Source of the DNA: Mycobacterium simiae
GTDB taxonomy: Bacteria > Actinomycetota > Actinomycetes > Mycobacteriales > Mycobacteriaceae
Length of the DNA: 64,000 bases
Assembly: GCF_010727605.1 (NCBI RefSeq)
Contig: NZ_AP022568.1
Span: forward strand, 930,001-994,000
Direction of reading: 5' to 3'
Part shown: positions 28,083 through 41,258 of the stretch, piece after piece
Position numbering within the stretch: the stretch's first letter is position 1
Layout: the number at the start of each line of letters is the position of its first letter
The notes under the pieces: generated by a model
Databases searched by the model: none
The model's input: the letters and a program-made list of their open reading frames with translations, nothing else
Told to the model about the DNA's origin: nothing
Position numbers and translations under genes: made by a program

Positions 28083-29038
28083 GGTTTGACCCCGGTGACC
28101 ATCACGTTGTAGAACCAGCCCTTCGGCGCGACGTGCCGCCAAATGTTGGCGTCCACCCAGCTCAGCGCCTTCCAGCCGTTGAACGCGAACTTCGCCCAGC
28201 CCCAACCCAGCCGCCCCGGTGGCACGGAGGCCTCGAAGGTGCGCACCGGCCAGCCGAACATCGCCGCGGTGAACTCCTCGCTGGCGGTCGCGACTTGCTC
28301 GGCGCCGGCGTTGGTCGCCATCCGCTCCAGGTCCTCCGGCGCGAAGGTGTGCAGGTCGACGATGGCTTCCAGCGCCGCCACACGGGAGGACTCGTCGAGC
28401 TCGACCTGCGGGCGCCGCCAGCTGCCCAGACCGGGCAGCTTGGTGACGTTGGTGGCGACCCGCCAGGTCAGGGTGGACAGCGAGCGGGCGTAGACCTCGC
28501 CGACGTTGGTCGGCTCGCCGGCGAAGACGAATCGGCCGCCGGGCTTCAAGACTCGGATCACCTCGCGCAGCGACAGCTCGACGTCGGGAATGTGGTGCAG
28601 CACGGCGTGCCCGACCACCAGGTCGAAGGTGTTGTCGTCGTACGGGATGCCCTCGGCGTCGGCGACCCGCCCGTCGATATCCAGCCCCAGCGACTGCCCA
28701 TTGCGAGTGGCAACCTTGACCATGCCGGGTGACAGGTCGGTGACCGAGCCGCGCCGCGCCACGCCCGCCTGAATCAGGTTAAGCAGGAAAAACCCTGTGC
28801 CACAACCTAATTCGAGGGCACGGTCGTAGGGCAGCTCGCGCTGCACGTCCTCGGGCACGGCGGCGTCGAACCGGCCCCGCGCGTAGTCCACGCAACGCTG
28901 GTCATACGAGATCGACCATTTCTCGTCGTAGGTCTCGGCCTCCCAGTCGTGGTAGAGCACCTGGGCGAGCTTGGTGTCGTGCCGCGCGGCTTCGACCTGG
29001 TCGGCCGTGACATGGGCGGCCGGAGTCACTTCGGTCAT
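28076..29038 (-). CDS. Class I SAM-dependent methyltransferase (Rv3038c-like)
   Basis: A 320-residue methyltransferase. Motif I ALELGCGTGFFLLNL lies near residues 74-88, followed by GSVTDLSPGMVKVA, VVGHAVLHHIPD and VLKPGGRFVFAGEP, the standard Methyltransf_11 pattern. The C-terminal 100 residues are family-specific (WAKFAFNGWKALSWVDANIW). The ATG start is well defined by a GGAGG-like upstream sequence. The end overlaps the presumed start of the Rv3037c-like gene. Its 5' side marks the left border of the toxin-immunity insertion. Confidence 0.88.
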   Translation of the reverse strand: MTEVTPAAHVTADQVEAARHDTKLAQVLYHDWEAETYDEKWSISYDQRCVDYARGRFDAAVPEDVQRELPYDRALELGCGTGFFLLNLIQAGVARRGSVTDLSPGMVKVATRNGQSLGLDIDGRVADAEGIPYDDNTFDLVVGHAVLHHIPDVELSLREVIRVLKPGGRFVFAGEPTNVGEVYARSLSTLTWRVATNVTKLPGLGSWRRPQVELDESSRVAALEAIVDLHTFAPEDLERMATNAGAEQVATASEEFTAAMFGWPVRTFEASVPPGRLGWGWAKFAFNGWKALSWVDANIWRHVAPKGWFYNVMVTGVKPC

Positions 29039-29119
29039 GGAGGGCAGCCTAACTGCCGACCGATCCGCCTTCGAACGAGGTGAAGTGCTAATCGGCAGTA
29101 CCGGCCTAAACTCATCGAC

Positions 29120-29419
29120 GTGGCCGACATCCTTCATGTCAGTGATGAGGGGCTGCAGGTGCTGGCAGCGCACTGCGAGAAGGTGTCGGCGGAGCTGATG
29201 GCGGCGACTCCGCCGCCCCGGGCTGGGTTGCCCATCCAAGCGACATCCGGCGCCGTCGGCGCCGCCCACGCGGCTCTCGGTGGAGCCATCGCCGCCCTAG
29301 CCCGACGAGCGCAGGCAAGCGCAGTCACATCGGCTGCGGCGGGCGCCGAGTTCGCACTGACGGACGCCAATGGCGCGCAGCAAGCCGCAGCCATCGGTGA
29401 CTCCGTTCCCCAGGTGTAA
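29120..29419 (+). CDS. EspC/DUF2580-like small helical protein, putative T7SS partner of the RNase toxin
   Basis: A 99-residue Ala-rich helical protein (ADILHVSDEGLQVLAAHCEK near the start, then AHAALGGAIAALARRAQAS) without a signal peptide. Size, helical character and beginning resemble the ESX secretion-associated EspC/DUF2580 family. The GTG start is used. Its TAA is 3 bp before the toxin start, so the two are co-transcribed. By analogy with other type VII systems, where effectors travel with a small helical partner, it probably pairs with the toxin N-terminus. This is an inference from position and fold type. Confidence 0.7.
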   Translation: MADILHVSDEGLQVLAAHCEKVSAELMAATPPPRAGLPIQATSGAVGAAHAALGGAIAALARRAQASAVTSAAAGAEFALTDANGAQQAAAIGDSVPQV

Positions 29420-29422
29420 CTG

Positions 29423-30487
29423 GTGGCAGGGCTCGGTGGCGTGGGATTGCCGTCCCTCTCGGAGATCCAAGCCTGGGATGTCGCTCATTTAGAAGGTGCG
29501 GCCACTGACTGGAAAGCCACTGCCGAACGTTGGGAGTCCTCCTTCACCTCTATTCATCGGGTTACCGTGTCGCCGGGCGGAACGGTGTGGGAGGGCGTCG
29601 GGGCCGAGGCGGCACAGGAAAGAGCCTTCGCCGATCTGGTGCAGGTGCGGGGACTGGCTGATGTGCTGCACGAATCTTCGGCGATAGCGCGCCGAGGAGC
29701 TGAGACTCTCGATGCCGCCAAACGCAGTGTGCTCGACGCGGTCGAAGAAGCGAGTGACGCCGGATACGTTGTGGGCGAGGACCTTTCGGTAACACCACCG
29801 CGAGCCGGTGTGACGGCTGCGGCCCAGGCGCAGGTCTATGCCGCCGAGATTCAGCAACGCGCCGCGCAATTGGTCGCCCATGACGCGGCGCTCGCCGCCA
29901 AGATCACCGTGGCCAGCGCACCTCTAAACGGCGTTACTTTCCCGGAAACACCTCCCATGGCTCGGGCGCTCGGCGCCGGTTTCAAGCTGGACCATCCTTG
30001 GGATCCCTACACCGATCAGCCCGCGCACGGGCCATTCGAGCCAGTCCAGCCGGGTCAAACCCAGTTCGATCCAAAAACCGGAACGGTCCAGGGCGGCGGC
30101 GGTCCGATCGGCGGGAAAGGCGGTGCTGGCGCGGCCGGCAAAGGCGCCACCGGAGGCGCTGAGCCACCGCGGGTGGGCAAGGATGGAGGCGAGATACCGA
30201 AAAATGTGCGAGACACATTGGAACAGATCGATGCCGGCAAATGGCCCGGGTCTGCGAAAGCGCCAGGCACGAAGGGAGGAAGCGCTTTTGAGAACACGCC
30301 ACCTCCTGGCCGACCCCCGCTTCTGCCAACCACAGATGCATCTGGCAAACCGATTACGTACCGGGAGTGGGACGTCAATCCCAAGGTATGGGGCGGGGAC
30401 CGGGACGAGGAACGCATCATTACCGGAAGCGACGGCTCGGCTTGGTATACCAAGGATCATTACGGAACATTTCACAGGATGCGATAG
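29423..30487 (+). CDS. Putative type VII-secreted polymorphic toxin with C-terminal barnase-type RNase domain
   Basis: A 354-residue two-part protein. Residues 1-170 are helical and ESX-like, with a WEGVGAEAAQERA turn resembling a WxG-type hairpin and no Sec signal. Residues 195-260 are a Gly/Pro-rich linker. The C-terminal 80 or so residues match microbial guanyl RNases of the barnase type: YREWDVN (E315, the barnase E73 position), RDEERIITG (R331, the R87 position) and KDHYGTFHRMR (H346, the H102 position). All three catalytic residues are present. The immunity gene starts 2 bp downstream. The 3' part looks less GC-rich than neighbouring genes. Confidence 0.85.
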   Translation: MAGLGGVGLPSLSEIQAWDVAHLEGAATDWKATAERWESSFTSIHRVTVSPGGTVWEGVGAEAAQERAFADLVQVRGLADVLHESSAIARRGAETLDAAKRSVLDAVEEASDAGYVVGEDLSVTPPRAGVTAAAQAQVYAAEIQQRAAQLVAHDAALAAKITVASAPLNGVTFPETPPMARALGAGFKLDHPWDPYTDQPAHGPFEPVQPGQTQFDPKTGTVQGGGGPIGGKGGAGAAGKGATGGAEPPRVGKDGGEIPKNVRDTLEQIDAGKWPGSAKAPGTKGGSAFENTPPPGRPPLLPTTDASGKPITYREWDVNPKVWGGDRDEERIITGSDGSAWYTKDHYGTFHRMR

Positions 30488-30489
30488 TG

Positions 30490-30999
30490 ATGGCACACAC
30501 CGTGAACCTCGACCAGTTTCTACAGCAGGCGATCGACGGCGGCCCGTGCATCGCTGTACGTCAGGAAACTCGGTCACCACTGTCGCCTCCAGCCGGGGTC
30601 GAGTTTCGTACCGTCGATGGGTCGAACGCAAAGACACTGAATGCCCTCTTCAGCGCCTTCGCTCTGGTTTGGGATTTTCCGCCCTGGTTCGGCCACAATT
30701 ACGCGGCGTTTGATGATTTGATGCGAGATCTCGACAACCTAACCAATAAAACGCTTGAGAAGCCCCCTGCTCACGCGTATCTGACCGAGGTCGCCCGTTC
30801 CCATCTCTTACTGGTCGACGAGCCCGAGATTTTCTCTTGGTTCGCCAACAAAATGTCGTTTTACCGCAATTACTACCGTGACGAACTCAATCCGCCAGCG
30901 GCCTTCGGCTTATTGCTCTCCGCACCAACAGATCAACTTCGAGGAGTCCGGGAACGCTGGACTTCGGCCGGCGTGGAGGTCGCAGACGTGGAGGCATGA
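30490..30999 (+). CDS. Barstar-like immunity protein
   Basis: A 169-residue cytosolic protein. The stretch FPPWFGHNYAAFDDLMRDL aligns with the barstar segment LPEYYGENLDALWDCL, keeping the Gly-x-Asn turn and an Asp at the barstar D39 position that plugs the barnase active site. It is longer than the 90-residue barstar, with N- and C-terminal extensions. An in-frame GTG just before the ATG is an alternative start. The location directly after a barnase-type toxin gene supports the immunity role. Confidence 0.85.
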   Translation: MAHTVNLDQFLQQAIDGGPCIAVRQETRSPLSPPAGVEFRTVDGSNAKTLNALFSAFALVWDFPPWFGHNYAAFDDLMRDLDNLTNKTLEKPPAHAYLTEVARSHLLLVDEPEIFSWFANKMSFYRNYYRDELNPPAAFGLLLSAPTDQLRGVRERWTSAGVEVADVEA

Positions 31000-31015
31000 G
31001 CATTTTGCCCGGAGT

Positions 31016-31684
31016 TTAAGTGCCCGCCTCGAACACCGCATTGATGCCGGCCTTGGCGGCAGCCAGCGCTTCGCGCGGGCCGTCCAGGAAGCGCCGCGCC
31101 CAGGCCGCGGCGGCGTCATACACGTCGTCGGGGGCCACCATCTCGTCGATGAGGCCCAGCTGCAGGGCCTCCTCGGCGTCGACGAAGCGCCCGCTGAACA
31201 CGAGTTCCTTGGCCTTGCTCTCCCCGACCGCACGGGTCAAGCGCGCGATGTCACCGGGCACCCGGCCGGAGAGGATCTCGGTCGCCCCGAACTTCACGTT
31301 GTCGCCGCTGATCCGCCAGTCGGCGGCCAACGCCAGCGTCAGCCCAGCACCCAAGGCGTAGCCGGTCACTGCCGCGACGGTCGGCTTCGGGATGGCCGCG
31401 ACGGCGTCGACGGCCTGGGCGCGCACCCGATCCGCGAAGTCGGCCTCGGCGGCGCTGAGTGTCTCCAGCTCGGGCAGGTCGTCTCCGGCGGAGAAGATCT
31501 CGTGGCCGCCGAACAGGATCACCGCGGCCACGTCGCCGCGTTGGCCCAATTCATCTGCTGCCGCGGTGATTTCGCGGTAGACCTGGCGGGTCATCGCGTT
31601 GGTCGGCGGCCGCGACACCAGCAGCACGGCCAGGCCGGCGTCCTGCGAGCCGTCACTGACCACGACATGGACGAACTCACTCAA
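31016..31684 (-). CDS. echA17: Enoyl-CoA hydratase/isomerase family protein, C-terminally short
   Basis: A 222-residue crotonase-fold protein. The oxyanion-hole region [15 protein letters not shown] and the substrate loop [20 protein letters not shown] are intact. Family members, including M. tuberculosis EchA17 as I recall it, run to about 250-260 residues; this one stops at NAVFEAGT and lacks roughly 30 C-terminal residues that usually complete the trimer contacts. The TTG start overlaps the NUDIX stop (TTGA); GTG at 31693 is an alternative. The shortened end abuts the barnase/barstar locus, so the insertion probably replaced it. Confidence 0.85.
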   Translation of the reverse strand: MSEFVHVVVSDGSQDAGLAVLLVSRPPTNAMTRQVYREITAAADELGQRGDVAAVILFGGHEIFSAGDDLPELETLSAAEADFADRVRAQAVDAVAAIPKPTVAAVTGYALGAGLTLALAADWRISGDNVKFGATEILSGRVPGDIARLTRAVGESKAKELVFSGRFVDAEEALQLGLIDEMVAPDDVYDAAAAWARRFLDGPREALAAAKAGINAVFEAGT

Positions 31685-32493
31685 TGCCGCCACCCCATGC
31701 CGCCCTTTTCGCGGGCCTGGTGGTAGCGGTCGGAGTCGAAGAACTCGAAGATCCAGTTGTCCCCTTGGATCTCCAAATGTGGTTGCACCGTGACGATTTG
31801 GCGTTCGACGGCCAGTACTTCGGTGACGGTGTGCCCGGCCAGCGAGTCCAGCTGGGTCCAGGTCGGCGGCAGCAAAAAGCAGCGTCCCGCCTCGAAGTCG
31901 TCGATCGCGGCCTGGGGCGTCGACCAGCCGGCATGGTCGGATTCGGTGTTCTGGCCGTCGGCTCGCTGACCCTGGGGCAGGGCCCCGACGAAGAAGTAAG
32001 TGTCGTAGCGACGGGTGCGCTCGGCTTCCGGTGTGACCCAATTAGCCCACGGCCGCAATAGGTCTGAGCGCAGCACCAGGTTTTCGGTACGCAGGAAGTC
32101 CGCGAACGACAACGTTCGCTCGTCCAGCGCGTGACGAGCATCGGCGTAGACCGACGGGTCGCCGACGATGCTGTCCGAGCCGTCGGCCGGGCCGGCGAAC
32201 AGCACGCCCGACTCCTCGAAGGTCTCCCGGGCCGCCGCGCACACCAGCGCCGCGGCCAGCTCGGGGTCGACACCGAATCGCTGTGCCCACCATTGTGGGG
32301 ACGGACCGGCCCACGCGATATCGGCGTTGCGGTCGCGGTCGTCAACACCGCCACCGGGGAAGACGATCACGCCCGGGGCGAACTCCATTTTCGAGTGGCG
32401 TCGCATCAGGAAGACCTTCAACCCGCCGGGCGCGTCGCGGACCAACATCACGGTCGCCGCCGGGCGGGTCGGCAGGGGTGCTGGGGTGGTCAT
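31681..32493 (-). CDS. NUDIX hydrolase (Rv3040c-like)
   Basis: A 270-residue hydrolase with a NUDIX fold. The box starts GGGVDDRD and, after an insertion of about 35 residues containing [16 protein letters not shown], ends in [11 protein letters not shown], giving the metal-binding RExxEE. This split box is typical of the mitochondrial NUDT19-like/CoA-type subgroup, so a CoA or acyl-CoA diphosphatase is possible. The ATG overlaps the ABC ATPase stop by 4 bp; the stop overlaps echA17. Substrate not determinable. Confidence 0.87.
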   Translation of the reverse strand: MTTPAPLPTRPAATVMLVRDAPGGLKVFLMRRHSKMEFAPGVIVFPGGGVDDRDRNADIAWAGPSPQWWAQRFGVDPELAAALVCAAARETFEESGVLFAGPADGSDSIVGDPSVYADARHALDERTLSFADFLRTENLVLRSDLLRPWANWVTPEAERTRRYDTYFFVGALPQGQRADGQNTESDHAGWSTPQAAIDDFEAGRCFLLPPTWTQLDSLAGHTVTEVLAVERQIVTVQPHLEIQGDNWIFEFFDSDRYHQAREKGGMGWRH

Positions 32494-33377
32494 TCCGCCC
32501 TCCTGCGGTGCGCCGCGCGAGGACGGACACGCCGTGCGAAGTACCGCCCGTCGATCACCTCCAGGGCGATCTGCTGTCCAAACGCGTCGGACAGGTTCTC
32601 CGAGGTGAGCACGTCGGACAGCAATCCGGCCGCCACGACCTGCCCCTCCGACAGCAGCATGCAGTGGCTGAAGCCGGGCGGAACCTCTTCGACGTGATGG
32701 GTGACCAGCACCAGGGCCGGCGCGTCGGGGTCGGCGGCCAGGTCGGCCAGCCGCGCCACCAACTCCTCGCGGCCGCCCAAATCCAGGCCCGCGGCGGGTT
32801 CGTCGAGCAGCAGCAGTTCTGGATCGGTCATCAGCGCGCGGGCGATCAGCACCCGTTTGCGCTCCCCCTCCGACAGCGTGCCGTAGGTGCGGTCGGCCAG
32901 GTGTTCGGCACCCAGGCTTTCCAGCATGTCGAGCGCGCGTCGGTAGTCGACGTCCTCGTAGCGCTCCCGCCACCGGCCCAGCACCGAGTAGCCGGCCGAT
33001 ACGACCAGGTCGCGAACAATCTCGTCGCTCGGGATGCGTTGCGCCAGCGATGAGGAGCTGAGCCCAATCCGGGCCCGCAACTCAGACACATCGACCCGGC
33101 CCAGCCGTTCGGCGAGCACGAATGCGACGCCGCTGGACGGATGCTCGCCGGCCGCGGCGATCCGCAGCAGCGACGTTTTTCCCGCGCCGTTGGGGCCGAG
33201 GATCACCCACCGCTCGTCGAGTTCGACCGCCCAATCCAACGGACCGACCAGGACGTTACCGCCGCGGCGCAGCGAGACGTTTCGGAAGTCGATCAGAAGA
33301 TCGGGATCGGCCACGGGCTCGTCTGTTACAGAGTCTGTTTCGGGGCCGGTTTCGGGCACCCGACCATCGTGCCGCAT
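32490..33377 (-). CDS. ABC transporter ATP-binding protein (Rv3041c-like)
   Basis: A 295-residue ATPase domain with Walker A GPNGAGKTS, signature LSEGERKR, Walker B LLLLDEPAAGLD and switch His in VLVTHHVEEVP. No membrane partner gene is adjacent, and the YheS/ModF-like arrangement suggests either a soluble regulatory role or an unlinked permease. The ATG at 33377 was chosen; GTG at 33359 and an ATG at 33395 are possible. Operon with NUDIX and echA17. Confidence 0.88.
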   Translation of the reverse strand: MRHDGRVPETGPETDSVTDEPVADPDLLIDFRNVSLRRGGNVLVGPLDWAVELDERWVILGPNGAGKTSLLRIAAAGEHPSSGVAFVLAERLGRVDVSELRARIGLSSSSLAQRIPSDEIVRDLVVSAGYSVLGRWRERYEDVDYRRALDMLESLGAEHLADRTYGTLSEGERKRVLIARALMTDPELLLLDEPAAGLDLGGREELVARLADLAADPDAPALVLVTHHVEEVPPGFSHCMLLSEGQVVAAGLLSDVLTSENLSDAFGQQIALEVIDGRYFARRVRPRAAHRRRAE

Positions 33378-33407
33378 GCCGTGCGAACCACCCAATCGGG
33401 GGGAATG

Positions 33408-36483
<3,076 letters not shown>

Positions 36484-36569
36484 CTACAAACTGTCGTAAA
36501 TGGCTGTTCGCGGCCTTCGAGCTGCGTTCGCGGAACGGTTCTCAGCTGCCCGGATGTTAGCGTCGACGG

Positions 36570-37688
36570 GTGCTATTCGTCGGTCGCCAGCCCGCTGCGC
36601 GGCCCGGATCGGGACCCATCAAGAGTCGGCTAATCGTCGCCGTCGCCGTCGCGGCGGTACTGGTGTGCGGTGCGTGCGGGTCCAAGCAGTCCGGGACCAC
36701 CTCCTCGTTGGTCACGCCTACCACCCAGATCGCGGGTGCCGGGGTGCTGGGTAACGACCGCAAGCCCGACGAGTCGTGCGCCCACGACCCGGCCCCGGCC
36801 GACACCGGTCCGGCGACCCGGCAGGCGCACAACGCCGCCGGCGTCACACCGGAGACGGTTCAGGTGCCTGCCGAAGCCCAGCGAATCGTGGTGCTTTCCG
36901 GGGATCAGCTGGATGCGCTGTGCGCGCTGGGTCTGCAATCGCGCGTGGTCGCCGCGGCCTTGCCGACCGGCTCGTCCAGTCAGCCGGCGTATCTGGGCAA
37001 CGCGGTGCACGCACTGCCCGGCGTCGGCAACCGTGATAATCCCGACCTGCACGGGATCGCCGCCGCCCACCCGGACCTGATCCTGGGCTCGGTCGCGCTG
37101 ACGCCGCATATGTACGCGAAGCTGGCGGCGATCGCGCCGACGGTGTTCACGGCCGCACCGGGCGCCGGCTGGGAAGACAACATGCGCGTCGTCGGGGCCG
37201 CGACCGCCCGCACCGGAGCCGTCGACGGGTTGATCGGCGCCTTCCGGCAGCGCGCCGAACAGATCGGCGCTCGCCATGACGCCGCGCACTTCCAGGCGTC
37301 GATCGTCCAGCTGACCGTCAACAGCCTGCGCATCTACGGCGCCAACAACTTCCCCGCCAGTGTGCTCGGCGCGGTGGGCGTGGACCGGCCGGCCGCCCAG
37401 CGTTTCACCGACAAGCCCTACATCGAGGTCGGCGCCACCGACGCCGACCTGGCCAAAGCGGATTTCTCGGCGGCTGACGCCGATGTGGTCTACATGTCAT
37501 GTGCCACCAAGGCCGCGGCGGACCGGGCCGCGACGGTGCTGGACAGTGCGCCGTGGCGCAAGCTCTCCGCCAATCGGGACAACCGGGTTTATATCGTCAA
37601 CGACGAGGTATGGCAGACCGGTGAGGGCGTCGTCGCCGCCCGCGGCATCGTCGATGACCTGCGCCTGGTGAACGCGCCGATCAATTGA
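36570..37688 (+). CDS. fecB: FecB-like iron-siderophore binding lipoprotein
   Basis: A 372-residue envelope solute-binding protein of the helical-backbone (TroA/FecB) class. The hydrophobic leader ends in a lipoprotein-type Cys near LVCGACGSK. The first lobe has VLSGDQLDALCALGLQSRVV, and the linker and second lobe carry TAAPGAGWEDNMRVVGAATAR. The M. tuberculosis ortholog (Rv3044) is implicated in carboxymycobactin or haem binding. The GTG start precedes a basic stretch and the leader. Confidence 0.92.
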   Translation: MLFVGRQPAARPGSGPIKSRLIVAVAVAAVLVCGACGSKQSGTTSSLVTPTTQIAGAGVLGNDRKPDESCAHDPAPADTGPATRQAHNAAGVTPETVQVPAEAQRIVVLSGDQLDALCALGLQSRVVAAALPTGSSSQPAYLGNAVHALPGVGNRDNPDLHGIAAAHPDLILGSVALTPHMYAKLAAIAPTVFTAAPGAGWEDNMRVVGAATARTGAVDGLIGAFRQRAEQIGARHDAAHFQASIVQLTVNSLRIYGANNFPASVLGAVGVDRPAAQRFTDKPYIEVGATDADLAKADFSAADADVVYMSCATKAAADRAATVLDSAPWRKLSANRDNRVYIVNDEVWQTGEGVVAARGIVDDLRLVNAPIN

Positions 37689-37765
37689 CGGATCCGGCCG
37701 ATTGGCCCGAAGCCATTACCTTAGCTAAGCTTTTCTGAGACGCACCGCACCGAAAAGGGATCGTA

Positions 37766-38806
37766 ATGAGCACCGTTTCCGCCTACATCGCGACGTCAGC
37801 GACCGAACCGCTGACCAAAGGGACCATTGAGCGCCGCGAGCCCGGCCCGCACGACGTCGTCATCGACATCCAGTTCGCGGGGATCTGCCACTCCGACATC
37901 CACACCGTCAAGGCCGAGTGGGGCCAGCCCAACTACCCGTTGGTCGTCGGCCACGAGATCGCCGGGGTGGTCAGCGAGGTCGGCCCGGAAGTGACCAAAT
38001 ACCAGGTGGGCGACCGCGTGGGGGTGGGCTGCTTTGTTGATTCGTGCCGTGAGTGCAGCAGCTGTAAGGCCGGCAACGGTCAGTACTGCCAACGGGGCGC
38101 GACATTCACCTACAACTCCGTCGACAAATACGGCCAGCCAACCCATGGCGGCTACAGCGAGGCGATTGTCGTCGACGAGAACTACGTACTGCGCATCCCG
38201 GATGCCCTGCCGCTGGACAAGGCCGCGCCGCTGCTGTGCGCGGGTGTCACGCTCTACTCCCCGCTGCGCCATTGGAAGGCCGGCAAGGACACCCGCCTGG
38301 CGATCATCGGGCTGGGCGGCCTGGGCCACATGGGCGTCAAGCTCGGCGCGGCGCTGGGCGCCGAGGTCACCGTGCTGTCCCAGTCGCTAAAGAAGATGGA
38401 AGACGGGCTGCGGCTGGGCGCCAAGCACTATTACGCGACCTCAGACCGCGACACCTTCCGCACGTTGCGTGGCAGCTTCGACCTGATCCTGAACACGGTG
38501 TCGGCGAACCTGCCGCTCGACGATTACGTGAACCTGCTCGACGTCGACGGCACGCTCGTCGAATTGGGTATCCCGGAGCACCCCATGCAGCTCGCCGCGT
38601 TCCCGCTGGCGGTGATGCGGCGCAGCCTGTCCGGCTCGAACATCGGCAGCATCGCCGAGACCCAGGAGGTGCTCGACTTCTGCGCCGAGCAGGACGTGGC
38701 CCCCGAAATCGAGGTCGTCGCGGCGGATTACATCAACGAGGCGTACGAGCGGGTGCTCGCCAGCGACGTGCGGTACCGCTTCGTCATCGACATCTCAACC
38801 CTGTGA
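37766..38806 (+). CDS. adhC: Zinc-dependent NADP alcohol dehydrogenase (cinnamyl type)
   Basis: A 346-residue medium-chain dehydrogenase. Catalytic zinc ligands lie in GICHSDIH and VVGHEIAG; structural zinc Cys residues are in [15 protein letters not shown] at about 92-107. The nucleotide site is [15 protein letters not shown]. Close to YahK/AdhC-type NADPH aldehyde reductases. It has an AAAGGGA ribosome-binding site. The end overlaps Rv3046c-like gene by 12 bp on the other strand. Confidence 0.95.
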   Translation: MSTVSAYIATSATEPLTKGTIERREPGPHDVVIDIQFAGICHSDIHTVKAEWGQPNYPLVVGHEIAGVVSEVGPEVTKYQVGDRVGVGCFVDSCRECSSCKAGNGQYCQRGATFTYNSVDKYGQPTHGGYSEAIVVDENYVLRIPDALPLDKAAPLLCAGVTLYSPLRHWKAGKDTRLAIIGLGGLGHMGVKLGAALGAEVTVLSQSLKKMEDGLRLGAKHYYATSDRDTFRTLRGSFDLILNTVSANLPLDDYVNLLDVDGTLVELGIPEHPMQLAAFPLAVMRRSLSGSNIGSIAETQEVLDFCAEQDVAPEIEVVAADYINEAYERVLASDVRYRFVIDISTL

Positions 38807-39220
38807 CGCACCCTCGGGTACGTCGTCGCGGCGGCAGGCAATCTCTTCGGCCGCCTCGCCGTGTTCGTCCCCGGGGATCACCTCGCTGACGTCGATGCCG
38901 GCCAGCGGCCAGCCGGCGGCGGCCAGCGTGGCGGCCACCCGCTGAATGTTCTCCCGACCGGGGTCGTGGCGGGTCACTTTGGTGATGAATTCGGCGATCT
39001 CATCGCGGCTGACCACCCCGTCAGCCCCGGGCTGCGACTCGTTGACCGCGATCTTGTGGGCGACCTCTTCGAGTTGATCCTGGGTCAGCGGCGTGCTGCG
39101 CAGCAGGGCGAACAGTGCGACCTGGTCCGGGCCGGGCACCCCTTGGGGATAGCCGACGTCGAGCCAGCGAATTACCGACCGAAGAAATTTGGCGCGCTTG
39201 GGCGAGTGTTGTTCGGACAC
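38795..39220 (-). CDS. DUF3349 protein (Rv3046c-like)
   Basis: A 141-residue soluble helical protein: [35 protein letters not shown] and ISRDEI-like [15 protein letters not shown] are the hallmarks of DUF3349, a small actinobacterial domain of unknown function. The C-terminal tail after [10 protein letters not shown] looks disordered and acidic and extends beyond the usual domain. GTG at 39220 gives the start [12 protein letters not shown]. Confidence 0.82.
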   Translation of the reverse strand: MSEQHSPKRAKFLRSVIRWLDVGYPQGVPGPDQVALFALLRSTPLTQDQLEEVAHKIAVNESQPGADGVVSRDEIAEFITKVTRHDPGRENIQRVAATLAAAGWPLAGIDVSEVIPGDEHGEAAEEIACRRDDVPEGASQG

Positions 39221-39440
39221 TCCCCTAGTCTCACGGCCGCGGCGCGGCCCGCGTGTCGGGGGATGGCCACTATTCATGCGCCGTTTACGACCTCCACATC
39301 TGGTACCCGAAACCGGGGTGTGTCCCGGGCGCGGGCCCGCGACCGACCATCCCGGCTAAACCGGTCCGGTTTGCTGCTCGCCGACTTACGATGAGCAGGC
39401 CCAAAACGGCCCGGGCCTGCGCCGGAAGAACGGAGTGGTC

Positions 39441-39554
39441 ATGTCTGGTCTCCTGAGCAAACTCATCGTCACCCTGGTGCTCGCGTGCGCGGCCGCCACC
39501 GCCGCGGGATGCACCATCGACTGCACGCCCGGCGGCCTGTGCAGCATCACTTGA
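39441..39554 (+). CDS. 37-residue putative lipopeptide
   Basis: A short open frame starting at ATG with GGAG about 7 bases upstream. Residues 1-10 carry one Lys, then a hydrophobic run (VTLVLACAAATAAG) leads to a lipobox-like AAGC. The mature part would be only 14 residues: CTIDCTPGGLCSIT, with three Cys. No homolog recognised. Coding is supported by the signal-like pattern and ribosome-binding site, not by length. Confidence 0.5.
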   Translation: MSGLLSKLIVTLVLACAAATAAGCTIDCTPGGLCSIT

Positions 39555-39563
39555 TCGCGTGGA

Positions 39564-40052
39564 TTAGCTGTTTTCCTCGCGAAGCGCCTGCATCGCCAGG
39601 TTGTTGAGCAGTTTCCGGCCGGGGTCGGTGCGCAGCTGCGGCAGCATCGCCGAGACGACACCGGCCGCGGTAAGGGCGAGCCGTATTAAACCGTCGGGTG
39701 CCGCGGCCGCGTCGCGGAGTACCTCGTACTCGACGCTGGCATCTCCCGAATGCTGCGCCATCGCCATCCGGGCCACCAGCCGGTTGTCGCGATCCAGATA
39801 CAGCTCGTCGGCGCCGGACGCCGAGATCAGCGTGTCACCGATTTCAGCGATCTCGTACGGCTCGCACAGCTGCGCCACCAGCTGCCACAGGATCGACACC
39901 GTGGCGCGGATCAGCTGGGCGAGACGGTCCGCGGGAATGACCTCGTCGTGGACGATGACGCGCATGCCCGCTTCGTCGCCGCGCTCGCCGTGCTGGATAA
40001 GTGCCAACGCGCGACGGAAGTCCGCCGCATCGACCGGGTCCTCATTGCTCAC
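39564..40052 (-). CDS. Conserved hypothetical protein
   Basis: A 162-residue soluble protein of unknown function (SNEDPVDAADFRRALALIQH at the start; ELYLDRDNRLVARMAMAQHS in the middle). It sits where Rv3047c lies in M. tuberculosis, but I cannot confirm orthology. No motif or membrane segment found. GTG at 40052 is chosen; ATG at 40061 would add three residues. Confidence 0.65.
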   Translation of the reverse strand: MSNEDPVDAADFRRALALIQHGERGDEAGMRVIVHDEVIPADRLAQLIRATVSILWQLVAQLCEPYEIAEIGDTLISASGADELYLDRDNRLVARMAMAQHSGDASVEYEVLRDAAAAPDGLIRLALTAAGVVSAMLPQLRTDPGRKLLNNLAMQALREENS

Positions 40053-40114
40053 CCCGCCCATCTTGCCCGCCGCGCGGGGGCACGTCGCGCCGGCGAGGAT
40101 GGACCGCGGCGGCG

Positions 40115-41101
<987 letters not shown>

Positions 41102-41170
41102 TCACCTGCCGATTTGCCTGCATTGGCTTCAGCCTCCAGACACTACCCCTGGTATCCGACAACCCGTGGC

Positions 41171-41188
41171 AACACCAGAAGTTGTGTT
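41171..41188. promoter_or_regulatory. Palindrome upstream of nrdF2, possible NrdR box
   Basis: AACAC and GTGTT arms separated by 8 bases form an interrupted palindrome about 80 bp upstream of the nrdF2 start. NrdR boxes are 16-bp AT-rich palindromes of similar layout (ACAC...GTGT). Only one box is evident, whereas NrdR normally uses a pair, so this is tentative. Confidence 0.3.
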
Positions 41189-41258
41189 TGCGTGTCGTGG
41201 CGGGGTGGTGTCGTCAGTCGATTGTCCCACCGTTCGCCGGTCCGCCGGTTCCCGCTCG

